NCBI GenBank assembly: GCA_964019335.1
Contig: OZ025727.1
Span: 308,001 to 372,000, forward strand
Source: Diplonema japonicum
Lineage: Eukaryota; Euglenozoa; Diplonemea; Diplonemida; Diplonemidae
Direction of reading: 5' to 3'
Length of the DNA stretch: 64,000 bases
Positions 49,693 through 59,142 of this stretch are shown here, in pieces. Each line of letters opens with the position of its first letter. Positions within the stretch are counted from its first letter, which is position 1. The notes beneath the pieces are model-generated. The model saw nothing but the letters and a program-made list of their open reading frames with translations, ran no database searches and was not told the origin of the DNA. The position numbers and the translations under genes were made by a program.

Positions 49693-51081
49693 TATATATG
49701 GCATCGTTTCAAAAACCCCCCCAAAATGAGGCCAATTGACACTTTCAATATTTCTCTAAGTACTTTTTCCCAAAGAAAAAAAATTCTACAACTTTCCCGG
49801 CCCAGGTTAGGAAAGAAAACACCCCAGAAAATGGGAAAGTGAGTGTTACTAGTACCCAGAAAATTCAGTCCTAGGGGCAAAAATGGGTTTTTTCACTTTG
49901 CACAAATTCAGTAAAAGAGGGAGTGACAAAAATGGATGCTTTTAAACTTGCTGTTGAGAAGCTAGGGGTAAAAAAAAATGGTATTCGGACCGAGAAAGGG
50001 TAAATGGGAACACCACGGCGATCAGGACACTCGCCACAGAGGTTTTTGAGAAGCTCAGTGGCAACGACTGTGCTGCACTAGTTTATGGCGTAGTGTGTAA
50101 AGGGGAACTTCTAGCGGCACTTCTGCTATCATTTTCTGGTTGATTTAGTAGCCAACAAGACACCACACGGCGCCAATTGGTCAGAGGCATGAGGCGGAGG
50201 GAGAAACACGGCAAAAACAACAGGGACAGCCACTTTGGTGTGCTCTCGTGTTTGGTTTTGGGTGCCTCGTTCCACAACAATTAAAACTGTGGAACAAATA
50301 GCTAACATCACCAATACGATACGGTGCGCCGTGCATGTAGTTACTGATGTCTTTGGCCCGTACAAAAAGAAAATTCTTGAGTTTCCGGATTTTACAGGTG
50401 CATATGAGCTCAGGAGCACACCGGAGGGTGTACTTGCTACGTGTGCGTCCACGAGCTAGAAAGAACTAAAGTACATCATCAAAGAACTCGATGCAGACAG
50501 GGCAGAGAAAAGGCCCCCAGTCTATGAATCTTGTGATGAGTATGAGGACGTTCCTGATAGCCTTCCCGGACTTGAAAAACGAGAAAGAATAGTAACCAAA
50601 TTACAAAAATACTCGACACCCCATGACAAGCCCAAAGCACCAAGTACACCTACGAATGAGCCTCTTAAAACCCCCCAAAATGCGGTAGAAGGCCTAATAG
50701 TATGAAAAAGAAACGAGGTCGCCCACTCAGCAGCAGCACATCTCAGCCGCAGAAGACCCTAGGTAAGGTTCCCTAGGAAATGAAGGTTTCCACTTCCAAC
50801 ATCATTTCAGCCACCTTCTAGCAGTGAGTTCCGCTATTTCTTGCTATTGAAAGCATACTCTCTGACTTTACCAAAACCACTAAAACCCGATTTTTACCCT
50901 AAGACTGAATTTTTCATAGGTCAAAATAGCACCCTTGAGCGATTTCTGACCCGGGTTCTTTCCTAATATGGGCCGGGAAATATGGAGAATTTTTTTTAAA
51001 GGGGGCGGCATGCCCAAAGATGCAACGAAAGTGTCAATTGGCCTCATTTTGGGGGTGGGGTTTGAAATCGACCCATATATA
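49693..51081. mobile_element. DNA transposon with ~200-bp TIRs, 1.39 kb
   Basis: The left end (TATATATGG, CAAAATGAGGCCAATTGACA, TTTCCCGGCCCA.GTTAGGAAAG, AAAAATTCAGTC) is mirrored in order at the right end (GACTGAATTTTT, CTTTCCTAATATGGGCCGGGAAA, TGTCAATTGGCCTCATTTTG, CATATATA). The long TIRs recall Mutator-like elements, but the superfamily is not proven. The interior holds broken coding sequence (49930-50760). The element ends 39 bp before the cystinosin ATG. Confidence 0.85.
49930..50765 (+). pseudogene. Degenerate coding sequence inside the long-TIR element
   Basis: Plus-strand frames with protein-like composition follow one another with stops and shifts: 'MDAFKLAVEKLGVKKNG' (49931), then 'TLATEVFEKLSGNDCAALVYG' and 'KGELLAALLL', then an acidic stretch after 50462 ('DEYEDVPDSLPGLEKRE') and 'KKKRGRPLSSS' near 50705, an AT-hook-like motif. 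This may be a former transposon protein. No transposase catalytic motif was recognised. Confidence 0.4.
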
Positions 51082-51119
51082 TATTTTTTTTTTAAAAAAG
51101 ACGGGGGGGGGGAAAAAAA

Positions 51120-52151
51120 ATGGTACACCCGACCCCGAACGAATCGACAAAAATAACCCGAGAAGCCCCCACTGGCTACGTCCAGCTCGGCACGGTCAAG
51201 ATCCCAAAGAGAATAGTAGTAGTTTGTATGATCCTGTTCTTCATATCGTTCGCCTTCGGGATGGGCTTCGGCATTGAACCCCACACCGACGACCCACCAC
51301 CATGGGACAGAATCAGCGCCATCGTCGGCTGGGGCTATACCGTAGCGTGGATGACCTCCTTCTACCCTCAGGTTTACCTCAACTGGGTCAGAAAGAGCGT
51401 GATAGGTCTCTCATTTGACTTTCAGGTCCTCAACCTGGTCGGTTTCCTCTGCTACTCCGCTTTCACAATTTCCCTATTCTACATCGAGTACATGAGAGAC
51501 GAATACAGGTTAATGTATGATGGTTCAAATCCATCCGTTCGGGAAAATGACGTTGTTTTCGCGACGCATGCTGTTGTCCTTACTGCGGTGACATGTTCTC
51601 AGATCGTTATTTATGAAAAGGGCGGGCAGAGGGTGAACCCTGTCACGTGGGTTGCACTTGTTTTGATACTTATATTTTTCTTATCATGGGTTGTCGAGCT
51701 ATCTGTGAATGGCGGGAATTACGCTGATCGTAACCGACCGTGGATCTGGCTCGATTTTCTAAACGGGCTATCTTGGGTCAAACTTGGAATTTCTGTTGTG
51801 AAGTATACCCCGCAGGTTTACCTGAATTACCGTAGAAAGAGCACGTCCGGCTGGAACATTTACAACATCCTCTTGGACTTCACAGGGGGTGTTCTTTCAC
51901 TTGGACAGCTTCTCATGGACTCTATCTCTCAGGGCGACTGGTCCAACGTAACCGGTAATACCGTGAAGTTCGGCCTTGGTTTCTGCTCCATGTTTTTCGA
52001 CATAATCTTCATGACGCAGCACTATGTCATCTATAAGGACAATAATGGGAACTCCTTCCAGTCTTTAGAAGAGGATGATGCCAAGCAGGCCGAGGTGGAG
52101 AGTGCGCTGCGGACGATGACAGAAAGCGACATCGCCAAGGAAGGCGTGTAA
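51120..52151 (+). CDS. CTNS: Cystinosin-like PQ-loop lysosomal transporter (343 aa)
   Basis: About seven membrane spans with two PQ-loop motifs: 'SFYPQVYLNWVRKSVIGLSFDF' region (~80-100) and 'KYTPQVYLNYRRKSTSGWNIYN' region (~235-255). The second is followed by 'LLDFTGGVLSLGQ', the hallmark of cystinosin. Cystinosins export cystine from lysosomes by proton symport; the acidic residue in the 'LLDFTGG' block is the conserved proton-coupling Asp position. The long N-terminal luminal glycosylated domain of animal cystinosin is absent. The C-terminal tail is acidic. The ATG is 39 bp from a transposon end, so its upstream signals must lie in or next to that element. Confidence 0.9.
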   Translation: MVHPTPNESTKITREAPTGYVQLGTVKIPKRIVVVCMILFFISFAFGMGFGIEPHTDDPPPWDRISAIVGWGYTVAWMTSFYPQVYLNWVRKSVIGLSFDFQVLNLVGFLCYSAFTISLFYIEYMRDEYRLMYDGSNPSVRENDVVFATHAVVLTAVTCSQIVIYEKGGQRVNPVTWVALVLILIFFLSWVVELSVNGGNYADRNRPWIWLDFLNGLSWVKLGISVVKYTPQVYLNYRRKSTSGWNIYNILLDFTGGVLSLGQLLMDSISQGDWSNVTGNTVKFGLGFCSMFFDIIFMTQHYVIYKDNNGNSFQSLEEDDAKQAEVESALRTMTESDIAKEGV

Positions 52152-52266
52152 ATAAAAAAAAAAAAAACCTTTCCCACCCATCTTGCTTTTTTTTTTAAAA
52201 AAGAAGAAAAAAAAAGAAAGGGGGGAAAAAAAAGATGGGTTTATGACCAAAAAGATTGCAGCCCCA

Positions 52267-52300
<34 letters not shown>

Positions 52301-52496
52301 CAGTTCACATTCTTATCCCTCTCTCTCCCGTTTTTTCGCATTCGATGAAAAAGAAAAGTAAAAAGGGGGAAAGAAAAAAAAAGCTCTCTCCAAAGCGGGG
52401 AAAAAGAAAAAAAGTAACATTCGACTGCAATATAAAAGAGGGGGGGGGGGGGGGGGGGAATAACCCCCCTCCCACCCCCCCGCCTTGTTAAACCCG

Positions 52497-52697
52497 ATGA
52501 ACTGTGTCGCTCAAGACGTGGCTTTGGGGACATTGCAGCTTGCCCTGCGCCTGCTCAAGGGGAGGGAGGAGCATGGTGCTTCTGCCAAAAGCCTAAAGCA
52601 ATCGGAAGGGCAATGTCGAGAATGGGTTCGGGTGGTAACAAAAGAAGGAAGCCCACACCTTGAACTTGATACAACAGTCGCTATAGCTTCCTGCTGA
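52497..52697 (+). CDS. Small hypothetical ORF (66 aa)
   Basis: The ATG at 52497 follows long G- and C-tracts ending CCGCCTTGTTAAACCCG; an in-frame TTG further up is ignored. The product is soluble and mixed ('VALGTLQLALRLLKGREEHG'), with base composition unlike the surrounding homopolymers. It has no recognised domain. It could be a small gene or an exon of the following gene. Confidence 0.4.
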   Translation: MNCVAQDVALGTLQLALRLLKGREEHGASAKSLKQSEGQCREWVRVVTKEGSPHLELDTTVAIASC

Positions 52698-52857
52698 GGG
52701 CCCCCCTACCTCCCTACCCCGGTTATAACAAAAACACGTGTGGCATTTTTTTTTTTTTTTTTTCACTCCCTCCCCTTTTTTTTTCTTTTTTATTTTTTTC
52801 TCTCTGGGGGGGGGGAAACAAAAAAAGCTTTTTTGTTGCTTTAAAAAAAAAAAAAAA

Positions 52858-53092
52858 ATGTCAATAGAAATTGCAAGGCCCAGGAGAGGCCAGCAGTCGA
52901 CCGCCATGGCAGTGAGACCTGAGAATCGGGAAGGAGCTGGGCAGGTATAATAATAAACAACAACAACAACAAAAAAAGATTTTTTTTTATTTCCCATCCA
53001 GCTAGTAAGCGCCCCGTCTCAGCAAGAAGAAACCTATGACGAACCGTATGTACCTGGAGAGGGCGAAATGGGGTTGCTAGAAGTATGGAAAG

Positions 53093-53124
<32 letters not shown>

Positions 53125-54021
53125 AAAAACACAGGTATACTATAACACAAGACACAGCGGGGAGAAGATACCAGTGTGCAGCAGGCCGACCCACGAGCTC
53201 GCCAAGAATTTCACCGACTTCGAGAACCAGCCCGTAAACCTGGCGGACCCCATACTGCTCCGAGGCAAGCTGTCAGCCATGCAGGACGCCATGATGGGCA
53301 ATGTCCACGACTCCGCAGTTATAAGCGGCGCACAGTTCAAAGGGATAGCAGGTGAGCTGGACACCTTCATGGCCCATGAGTACATTCTTGTCGGGTACAA
53401 GGACTATTCCCAATGGGCGGCGCATTCCATGAGTGAAGGCGGTCTGGGATGGCTGAACCCGTTTGGTAAGAAATATGTAAAACGGTTTTTCGCGATCGAA
53501 ATGGGCAGCGAGCCCGGGATGTTCATCGAGATCACGGAGAAGCAGTTTTTAGTAGGGTGCAACAAATTGCACAGGAAACGGGTAAGAGCACCCGGGGCAG
53601 GTCGCAAAACTGGTCTTCAAAACTACGAGGCGCTCAACCAGGAGCAGTTCAATGCGGTGTACAATAAGAAGGAGGTCGAAGCCGGACATAGTTCTTCTAA
53701 CAGCGATGCGCACAGGGAGGAGCCCGTTCCTAGAAAGAATATGTCGGCACTTGATGTGTTTATTTCTTACACGCCGCTTGGGTACTACCGTCGAGTTCGA
53801 GACGAGACTTACAAGGCTATCGGGAATGCTGTTGTTACAATAGCTGTGACATCTGCTGCGGTATTCGTCCTTTACAGGTATTGCGTCCGCCCCTTTCTCC
53901 CATCGTCTGGGAGGCAACCGGCGTCTTACCGCAGTACGAGACGACAAGCACAGCAATCTTGGGAACCTGCCGGTTTCTTTGGTTACCGTGTTGGGGACGT
54001 GTTTGATAGGATTTTGGGAAC

Positions 54022-54025
<4 letters not shown>
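52858..54025 (+). CDS. Three-exon gene for a ~352-aa protein with C-terminal membrane span
   Basis: Exons are 52858-52944 (29 codons), 53002-53082 (27 codons) and 53135-54025 (297 codons with stop). Introns are 57 and 52 bp, with GTATAA...CATCCAG and GTATGG...AACACAG borders, and all joins are phase 0. Reading through either intron gives a stop or frameshift. Exon 3 has a compact domain (~60-210) with 'LADPILLRGKLSAMQDA', 'HEYILVGYKDYSQW' and 'FIEITEKQFLVG', a Ser/Glu linker, and a membrane span 'AIGNAVVTIAVTSAAVFVLYR' near the C-terminus. The layout loosely recalls MUL1/GIDE-type outer-membrane proteins without a RING, but I do not assign it. Confidence 0.75.
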
Positions 54026-54057
<32 letters not shown>

Positions 54058-54597
54058 TCTTGAAAAAAAGTGTGGTTAAAAAAAAAAAAAAGAAAAAGAA
54101 AAAAAAAAAAAAAAAAGAGGGGGGAAAAATATTTTACTAACCCTTCCCCCCCCCCTTCTTTTTTTTTCCGTGCTATAATTAGGCGGTTTTTTTTTTGTAA
54201 GAAAAGAATTTTTAGAAGCATTAAAAAAAAAGAAATGTGAGAAAAGAAAAACTTGAAGGAGGGGAGGGGTAAATATAGGGAATGGGTGGGGAGGGGAAAA
54301 AAAAGATATCTTTTTTCTAAAAAAAGAAAAAGAAAAAAAAAAGAGTTGAAAAAAAAGGTGCGATGCCCTCCCCCTCTTGTTTTTTCCTCCCTCTCTCCCC
54401 TCGATCTACCCTTCTTTTTTTTTTTCTTTTAAATTCTGGAACCCACCCTCCTCTTTCACAACAAATAAAAAAAAGATCCTCCCTTTCCCCCCCCCCCCCT
54501 ATTTTCTTTTCTTATTTCATTGTCATTCTATTTTTAAAAAAAAAAAAAAAAAAGAGGGAGAGAGGGAAGAAAAAAAAAAAAAAAAAAAGAAAGAAAA
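54026..54597. other. Low-complexity intergenic spacer
   Basis: T-, A-, G- and C-runs with a pyrimidine-rich stretch at 54365-54535 before the next gene. No gene was seen. Confidence 0.6.
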
Positions 54598-55266
54598 ATG
54601 GCAAAACTTATTATGTACTACGATTGCATCTCCCCTTATGCAATGATTATGTACAGTAATCTCTTGAGGCATGGGAGGGAATGGAATGATGTCAAGATGG
54701 CGTTCAAGCCAGTGCTCCTTGCTGGGGTGATGCAGATGTCTGGGAACACCCCCCCTGGTATGAACAAGGCCAAGGCGGCCTACATGGGCGCGGACTTGAA
54801 AATGAATAGCGAAATGAGTGGAGTGAAACTCCTCAGGATGCCAAAGAACTTTTTCGATGTTGCAAAGGACATGAGGCCTCAGAGAATGCTCTCATCGATA
54901 GAAAGAACAGAGACAGAGCAAATTCAAAGAGAAGCCATCAGGCTCACATTTGCTGCCATACACTCCAACCCCGAGAACCGAGATGGCCCCAACTTCATCT
55001 TCCCTCCCACACTTCTCGAGGATATCTGTAAGGCTGCTGAGGTCAGCAATATCCCGCGTACGCTTTCCTCCATTGAAACAGATGATGTTAAAAACCACCT
55101 CAAAGAGAACACTGCTGAGGCTGTAGGCCTTGGGATGTTTGGGGCACCATTCATCCATGCTACAAACTCTGCAGGTGCCACCCACTCCTTCTTCGGGTCC
55201 GACAGGCTTGAGCACCTTTGCGCGTTCATCGGAAAGCCATACCATGGAATGGGGCACAAATTGTAG
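54598..55266 (+). CDS. GST kappa / HCCA isomerase-like DsbA-fold protein (222 aa)
   Basis: The thioredoxin-like start 'LIMYYDCISPYAMI' carries the SPY motif in which Ser12 would activate glutathione. 'LLAGVMQMSGNTPPG' (~40-54) is the family's L-x-G-x-x-x-x-x-x-N-x-P-P block. A helical insertion (~60-180) contains 'FDVAKDM', and the fold closes with 'LGMFGAPFIH' and 'FFGSDRLEHL', matching GSTK/2-hydroxychromene-2-carboxylate isomerase C-termini. Family members detoxify or isomerise in mitochondria or peroxisomes. No clear targeting presequence is seen; the C-terminus 'GHKL' is not a canonical SKL. The length is typical of the family. Confidence 0.9.
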   Translation: MAKLIMYYDCISPYAMIMYSNLLRHGREWNDVKMAFKPVLLAGVMQMSGNTPPGMNKAKAAYMGADLKMNSEMSGVKLLRMPKNFFDVAKDMRPQRMLSSIERTETEQIQREAIRLTFAAIHSNPENRDGPNFIFPPTLLEDICKAAEVSNIPRTLSSIETDDVKNHLKENTAEAVGLGMFGAPFIHATNSAGATHSFFGSDRLEHLCAFIGKPYHGMGHKL

Positions 55267-55370
55267 GTTGATGCAAAAAGAATACTATTTCCCCCCCCCC
55301 CCCTCCCCCATTTAAACCTCAACAATAGGGTTTAAAAAAAAAAAACGAAAACAGAAACGTTATATGTTAG

Positions 55371-55575
55371 GTTCTTCTGTCGGGAGACTTTTGAGTCCCT
55401 CAGTGTCCTCTTCAAGAAAGAGGTGCACGAGGGAGGGGTCAAAACTAACGAAGTTACCACTTACCAGGTTAATATTATTTTTCTTCTCTCTCTTTTCCGG
55501 ATTGTTTTTTTTTTCCTTTGAGGGCAGGGCAAAAGATTTTCCAACAGACAGAAAGTTTACATCCCTTCTCTTTAG
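55371..55575 (+). other. Possible hidden two-exon coding segment
   Basis: After TTAG at 55367-55370, a frame reading 'FFCRETFESLSVLFKKEVHEGG' and 'KTNEVTTYQ' runs to a CAG|GTTAAT donor. Joining it in frame to the segment after TTTGAGGGCAG (55528) gives 'GKRFSNRQKVYIPSL' and a stop. A competing frame starting at the ATG 55364 stays open to 55642. No upstream exon or Met was identified for the first reading, so this is tentative. Confidence 0.25.
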
Positions 55576-55638
55576 TACTATTTTCTTTTTCCAAGCACAG
55601 TTAACCCTACAAACAGGCTGTTCTCTGAACAAAAAAGC

Positions 55639-56502
55639 ATGACTCACGGCTACACCAACATCAGCACGGAGGAGGATTGCAACGAGCCACACCAAGAGGT
55701 CCACCATGAGGCAGCGGTGCCGCCGCCTGCGACTGTGCCCATGCAGCTACTTCCTGCTTTCCCTGCTTATGCGCCACAAGGACCCCCTATGTACCAGCAT
55801 CCCCCTGTGGTGTACCCACCCGCTTCAGTGTACCCCCCTGCACAGGCACCAGTTGACCCCCCTGCACAGACTCCCGTGTACCCCCCTGCACAGGCACCAG
55901 TTTTCCCTCCTGCACAGGCTCCAGTGTACCCCCAGGCATCTGCGCCTCCTGCACAAGGGTTGCCTGCGATGTGGAAGTCCGGACTGTTTGACTGCATGTC
56001 GACGGGAGGGAACCTGTGCTGCAACGTGTACTGGTGCCTGCCGTGCATGATAGGTAGGAACCACACTGCCGCCTTCCTAGGACAGCCCGATACAATGGAC
56101 TCCACTGTGTGCTGCGGGCTCGTCTCTTCCTGCCTTATTGGATATTTTTTGACTTCGGCCTATATGCTCCTTAGCAGTTTTGCATCTAATGCCCCCCTCT
56201 GCTGCTACATGTTTGGCTGGTCTACTGCTTCAGGGTACACCTGGTGGCAGAGGCACACCATCAGGAAGAAGTATGGTGTGCACGGGGACATGTGCGGGGA
56301 CTGCCTTGTGTCCTCCTGCTGTATAACTTGCGTTACCTGCCAGCACCACACTGAGCTCGTGCAGCACGGAGTGCACCCTGGGTCCTGCTGCTGTGATATT
56401 GGCGTCCCTCAGCTCCCGCAGCGAGCCATGTATATTGTAGGTGCGCCTCAACAACAACAGCAGGCCTCTTCTGCGGTTCAGCCTGGGTATGTCCAGTCCT
56501 AG
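55639..56502 (+). CDS. PLAC8-family protein with Pro-rich repeat N-terminus (287 aa)
   Basis: Residues ~48-108 are a Pro-rich repeat (VYPPAQAP-type units of eight, about seven copies). The PLAC8 domain starts at ~'SGLFDCMSTGGNLCCNVYWCLPC'. It continues through a hydrophobic segment, 'GYTWWQRHTIRKKYG', 'CGDCLVSSCCITCVTCQHHTEL' and 'HPGSCCC', and ends in a Gln-rich stretch before 'VQPGYVQS'. DNA from ~56003 to ~56120 is nearly identical to the gene at 6773, with diverged flanks. It is probably membrane-associated; the repeat may form an extended linker. Confidence 0.9.
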   Translation: MTHGYTNISTEEDCNEPHQEVHHEAAVPPPATVPMQLLPAFPAYAPQGPPMYQHPPVVYPPASVYPPAQAPVDPPAQTPVYPPAQAPVFPPAQAPVYPQASAPPAQGLPAMWKSGLFDCMSTGGNLCCNVYWCLPCMIGRNHTAAFLGQPDTMDSTVCCGLVSSCLIGYFLTSAYMLLSSFASNAPLCCYMFGWSTASGYTWWQRHTIRKKYGVHGDMCGDCLVSSCCITCVTCQHHTELVQHGVHPGSCCCDIGVPQLPQRAMYIVGAPQQQQQASSAVQPGYVQS

Positions 56503-57058
56503 AAGGTGAAGGTTGTGTTGGAAAATGCTTTTTTCTGAACTTTTTGTTTTTCGGGACGGGCGAGCAGTGTTACAAAGTTTTTTCTTTTATTCGAATGCTG
56601 GCAGCGTTATGCATTACAAGTTTTCACGGTTGATCGGAACTAGTGATAGACTTCGGATTTATTTCTTTCCCCGGCGACCCGCCACATCCTTGAGAAACAA
56701 CTGTACAACTATTGTGTCCTTACCAACTCGGTTGAGGGTTTTATACCTAAGGTACCGAGGAGGGTGAACGAGGGGCCGAAGGCCACACCACAACAGAAAG
56801 GTTCGATCAAGAGATAGATTGAGACTCTTCAGGCGTCCTGCCACATACCGCAGGTACCCTTAAATGTCTCTTTTTTTTTTTTTTTTTTCTTTTTTTTCTT
56901 TTTTTATCGGCTTGTGCAAACAACAAACGGGTGAGCATGAGACCTTTTACAGAGAAGCACATTAAATTTTCATTTCTTTTTTCTTTTCGCAAAAAGAAAA
57001 AAAAAAAGAAATCCCAATCTTTAGGATCCCCCCTTAATTCTCGTTCTAACAAACAACA
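56503..57058. other. Intergenic spacer with LINE fragment
   Basis: Contains the LINE 3' end at 56664-56885 and A/T homopolymers; otherwise nothing was recognised. Confidence 0.5.
56664..56885 (+). mobile_element. 5'-truncated LINE 3' end
   Basis: Starts in CCCCGGCGACCCGCCACATCC and keeps the ORF2 C-terminal coding block seen at 5072 and 8770 (codons for 'NYCVLTNSVEGFIP'), a stop, GAGACTCTTCAGGCGTCC, then CACATACCGCAGGTACCC, TTAAATGTCTC and a T-run. It is the most complete tail in the window. Confidence 0.8.
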
Positions 57059-57655
57059 ATGACTGCTGGTAGGTACAGCTCTGTTGCGACTGATGAGCAG
57101 CATGAGATGAACATGCAGCCTGTGACAGGGCAGCCTGTTGCTGCGACAGGGCAGCCTCTAGGACTTGCCGCCCCGAAGATGTGGAAGTCTGGACTTTGCG
57201 ACTGCTTCGCGACTGGGGCGAACCTGTGCTGCAACGTGTTCTGGTGCTACCCGTGTATGGCGGGGAGGGTGCACTCTGCAATGGCCGACGATCACCGTGA
57301 CCACATGAACGTCTCTGTGTGCTCCTCCCTGATCCTGGCACAGGTGGTAACGGCTGGTCTTACCGTCGGCCTTCCCCTGGCCACTCATGGGGCTGTGCAC
57401 GTTCCTGGTGCAAACATGATTGGGGCGTGTGCCGTCTTCGGGTACACCTGGTGGCAGAGGCACACGCTGAGCAAGAAGCTTGGGATCCAAGGAGACATGT
57501 GTGGTGACTGCATGATCTCGTACTTCTGCTCCTCGTGTGCCCTGTGCCAGCACCACACTGAGCTTGTTCAGCATGGTGTGAACCCTGGGTCCTGCTGCTG
57601 TGAGGTTGGTGAGGCCCCTGCTGGCGTGCAGCCTGCTTACCCGATGACTAATTAG
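57059..57655 (+). CDS. PLAC8-family protein, near-identical pair member 1 (198 aa)
   Basis: A short variable N-terminus ('MTAGRYSSVATDEQ', then 'PVTGQPVAATGQP') precedes a PLAC8 domain: 'SGLCDCFATGANLCCNVFWCYPC', a hydrophobic centre, 'GYTWWQRHTLSKKLG', 'CGDCMISYFCSSCALCQHHTEL' and 'NPGSCCC'. It differs from the gene at 58468 by one residue (Ser8 versus Ala8). The DNA identity stops about 10 bp before the ATG and ~40 bp after the stop. Confidence 0.92.
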   Translation: MTAGRYSSVATDEQHEMNMQPVTGQPVAATGQPLGLAAPKMWKSGLCDCFATGANLCCNVFWCYPCMAGRVHSAMADDHRDHMNVSVCSSLILAQVVTAGLTVGLPLATHGAVHVPGANMIGACAVFGYTWWQRHTLSKKLGIQGDMCGDCMISYFCSSCALCQHHTELVQHGVNPGSCCCEVGEAPAGVQPAYPMTN

Positions 57656-57873
57656 AAACTCTGCAGTTATCTCCTAAAATGAACTTTTAAAATAAATAGG
57701 TCTCTTCTTGTTTAATAATATTTTTAAAAGAAAGAAATAACCTATAAGCAGCTTATAAAGAAAGAAAGAAGGAAAAAAAAAAAAAAATAAAGAAAAAGCG
57801 CTCGAATGAAAAGAAAGAAAGAAAAATGGGTTTGAAATTTTATGAATTTCCTTTTCTTTTTTTTTTAAAAAGC

Positions 57874-58062
57874 ATGTCAGATCCCTGTACTGTATCGGAG
57901 CCGACCACACACGGGCATGACGGCCGGTTACTCCCAGTCATGAGCACAGGCGTCCCCGACTACCCAGAAGGGCCTAAGCTCAGCTCGGCTGGTGAGCGTA
58001 AAGAGTAGTTTTTTTTTTTCTCCCTTCCCCTTTTGTGTCCCCACTTCTATTCTCAGACTTTT
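57874..58062 (+). CDS. Small hypothetical gene (~45 aa), possibly with one intron
   Basis: The ATG at 57874 follows a T-run and AAAAAG. Unspliced, the ORF ends at 58008 (44 aa, '..KLSSAGERKE'). A good donor GCTG|GTGAGC at ~57989 and acceptor CTTTTGCAG ending at ~58062 allow splicing to 'KLSSAGRHERK' and a stop just beyond. The product is polar, with no domain. It lies between the two identical PLAC8 genes. Confidence 0.35.
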
Positions 58063-58467
58063 GCAGGTCGCCATGAAAGAAAATAAAAAGAAAAAGTCTT
58101 TTTTTTTTCCTCCATTCTATCCCTGACCCATCCTTCCTGCTGTTTCACCTGCGTAAAGGGAAAAAAGAAAATGTTCCATACGCAAGATGAACGGCGAGAG
58201 GGAGCACCGCAGAAAACAGAAAAAAAGAGCGCGCACAGCCCCCCTTCCACAGTTTTTTCTTCTTTTTTATATTTCTCTCTCTCTTTTTTTTCTTTTTTCT
58301 TTTTTTTTTTTGTTAAATACAAGGAACATAAAGAATCAAAAGCGTTTGGACACTTCCTGTGATTTCTTTTTCCTGAAATAGTTCCTTTTATATGGCTTCG
58401 GATTTCAAGCGTTAAAAACCCCCTACACACCACACAGGGAAACAAACAACAAAACAACAGAACAACA

Positions 58468-59064
58468 ATGACTGCTGGTAGGTACAGCGCTGTTGCGACT
58501 GATGAGCAGCATGAGATGAACATGCAGCCTGTGACAGGGCAGCCTGTTGCTGCGACAGGGCAGCCTCTAGGACTTGCCGCCCCGAAGATGTGGAAGTCTG
58601 GACTTTGCGACTGCTTCGCGACTGGGGCGAACCTGTGCTGCAACGTGTTCTGGTGCTACCCGTGTATGGCGGGGAGGGTGCACTCTGCAATGGCCGACGA
58701 TCACCGTGACCACATGAACGTCTCTGTGTGCTCCTCCCTGATCCTGGCACAGGTGGTAACGGCTGGTCTTACCGTCGGCCTTCCCCTGGCCACTCATGGG
58801 GCTGTGCACGTTCCTGGTGCAAACATGATTGGGGCGTGTGCCGTCTTCGGGTACACCTGGTGGCAGAGGCACACGCTGAGCAAGAAGCTTGGGATCCAAG
58901 GAGACATGTGTGGTGACTGCATGATCTCGTACTTCTGCTCCTCGTGTGCCCTGTGCCAGCACCACACTGAGCTTGTTCAGCATGGTGTGAACCCTGGGTC
59001 CTGCTGCTGTGAGGTTGGTGAGGCCCCTGCTGGCGTGCAGCCTGCTTACCCGATGACTAACTAG
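58468..59064 (+). CDS. PLAC8-family protein, near-identical pair member 2 (198 aa)
   Basis: The sequence is as for 57059-57655, with Ala8 in place of Ser8 and only a few nucleotide differences across the ORF (e.g. AACTAG versus AATTAG at the end). The flanks are unrelated beyond ~40 bp, so the duplicate is limited to the coding unit. This suggests very recent duplication or ongoing conversion. Confidence 0.92.
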   Translation: MTAGRYSAVATDEQHEMNMQPVTGQPVAATGQPLGLAAPKMWKSGLCDCFATGANLCCNVFWCYPCMAGRVHSAMADDHRDHMNVSVCSSLILAQVVTAGLTVGLPLATHGAVHVPGANMIGACAVFGYTWWQRHTLSKKLGIQGDMCGDCMISYFCSSCALCQHHTELVQHGVNPGSCCCEVGEAPAGVQPAYPMTN

Positions 59065-59142
59065 AGACTCTGCAGTTATCTCCTAAAATGATATCTTTAA
59101 TAAGAGCTTTCTCTTTTCTCTTCTTTTTTTTTTTTGTATTTG

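Noticed and set aside
48308-49880. Many Lys- and Phe-rich short ORFs
   Set aside because: All derive from A/T homopolymers or GAAAA repeats; no conserved feature.
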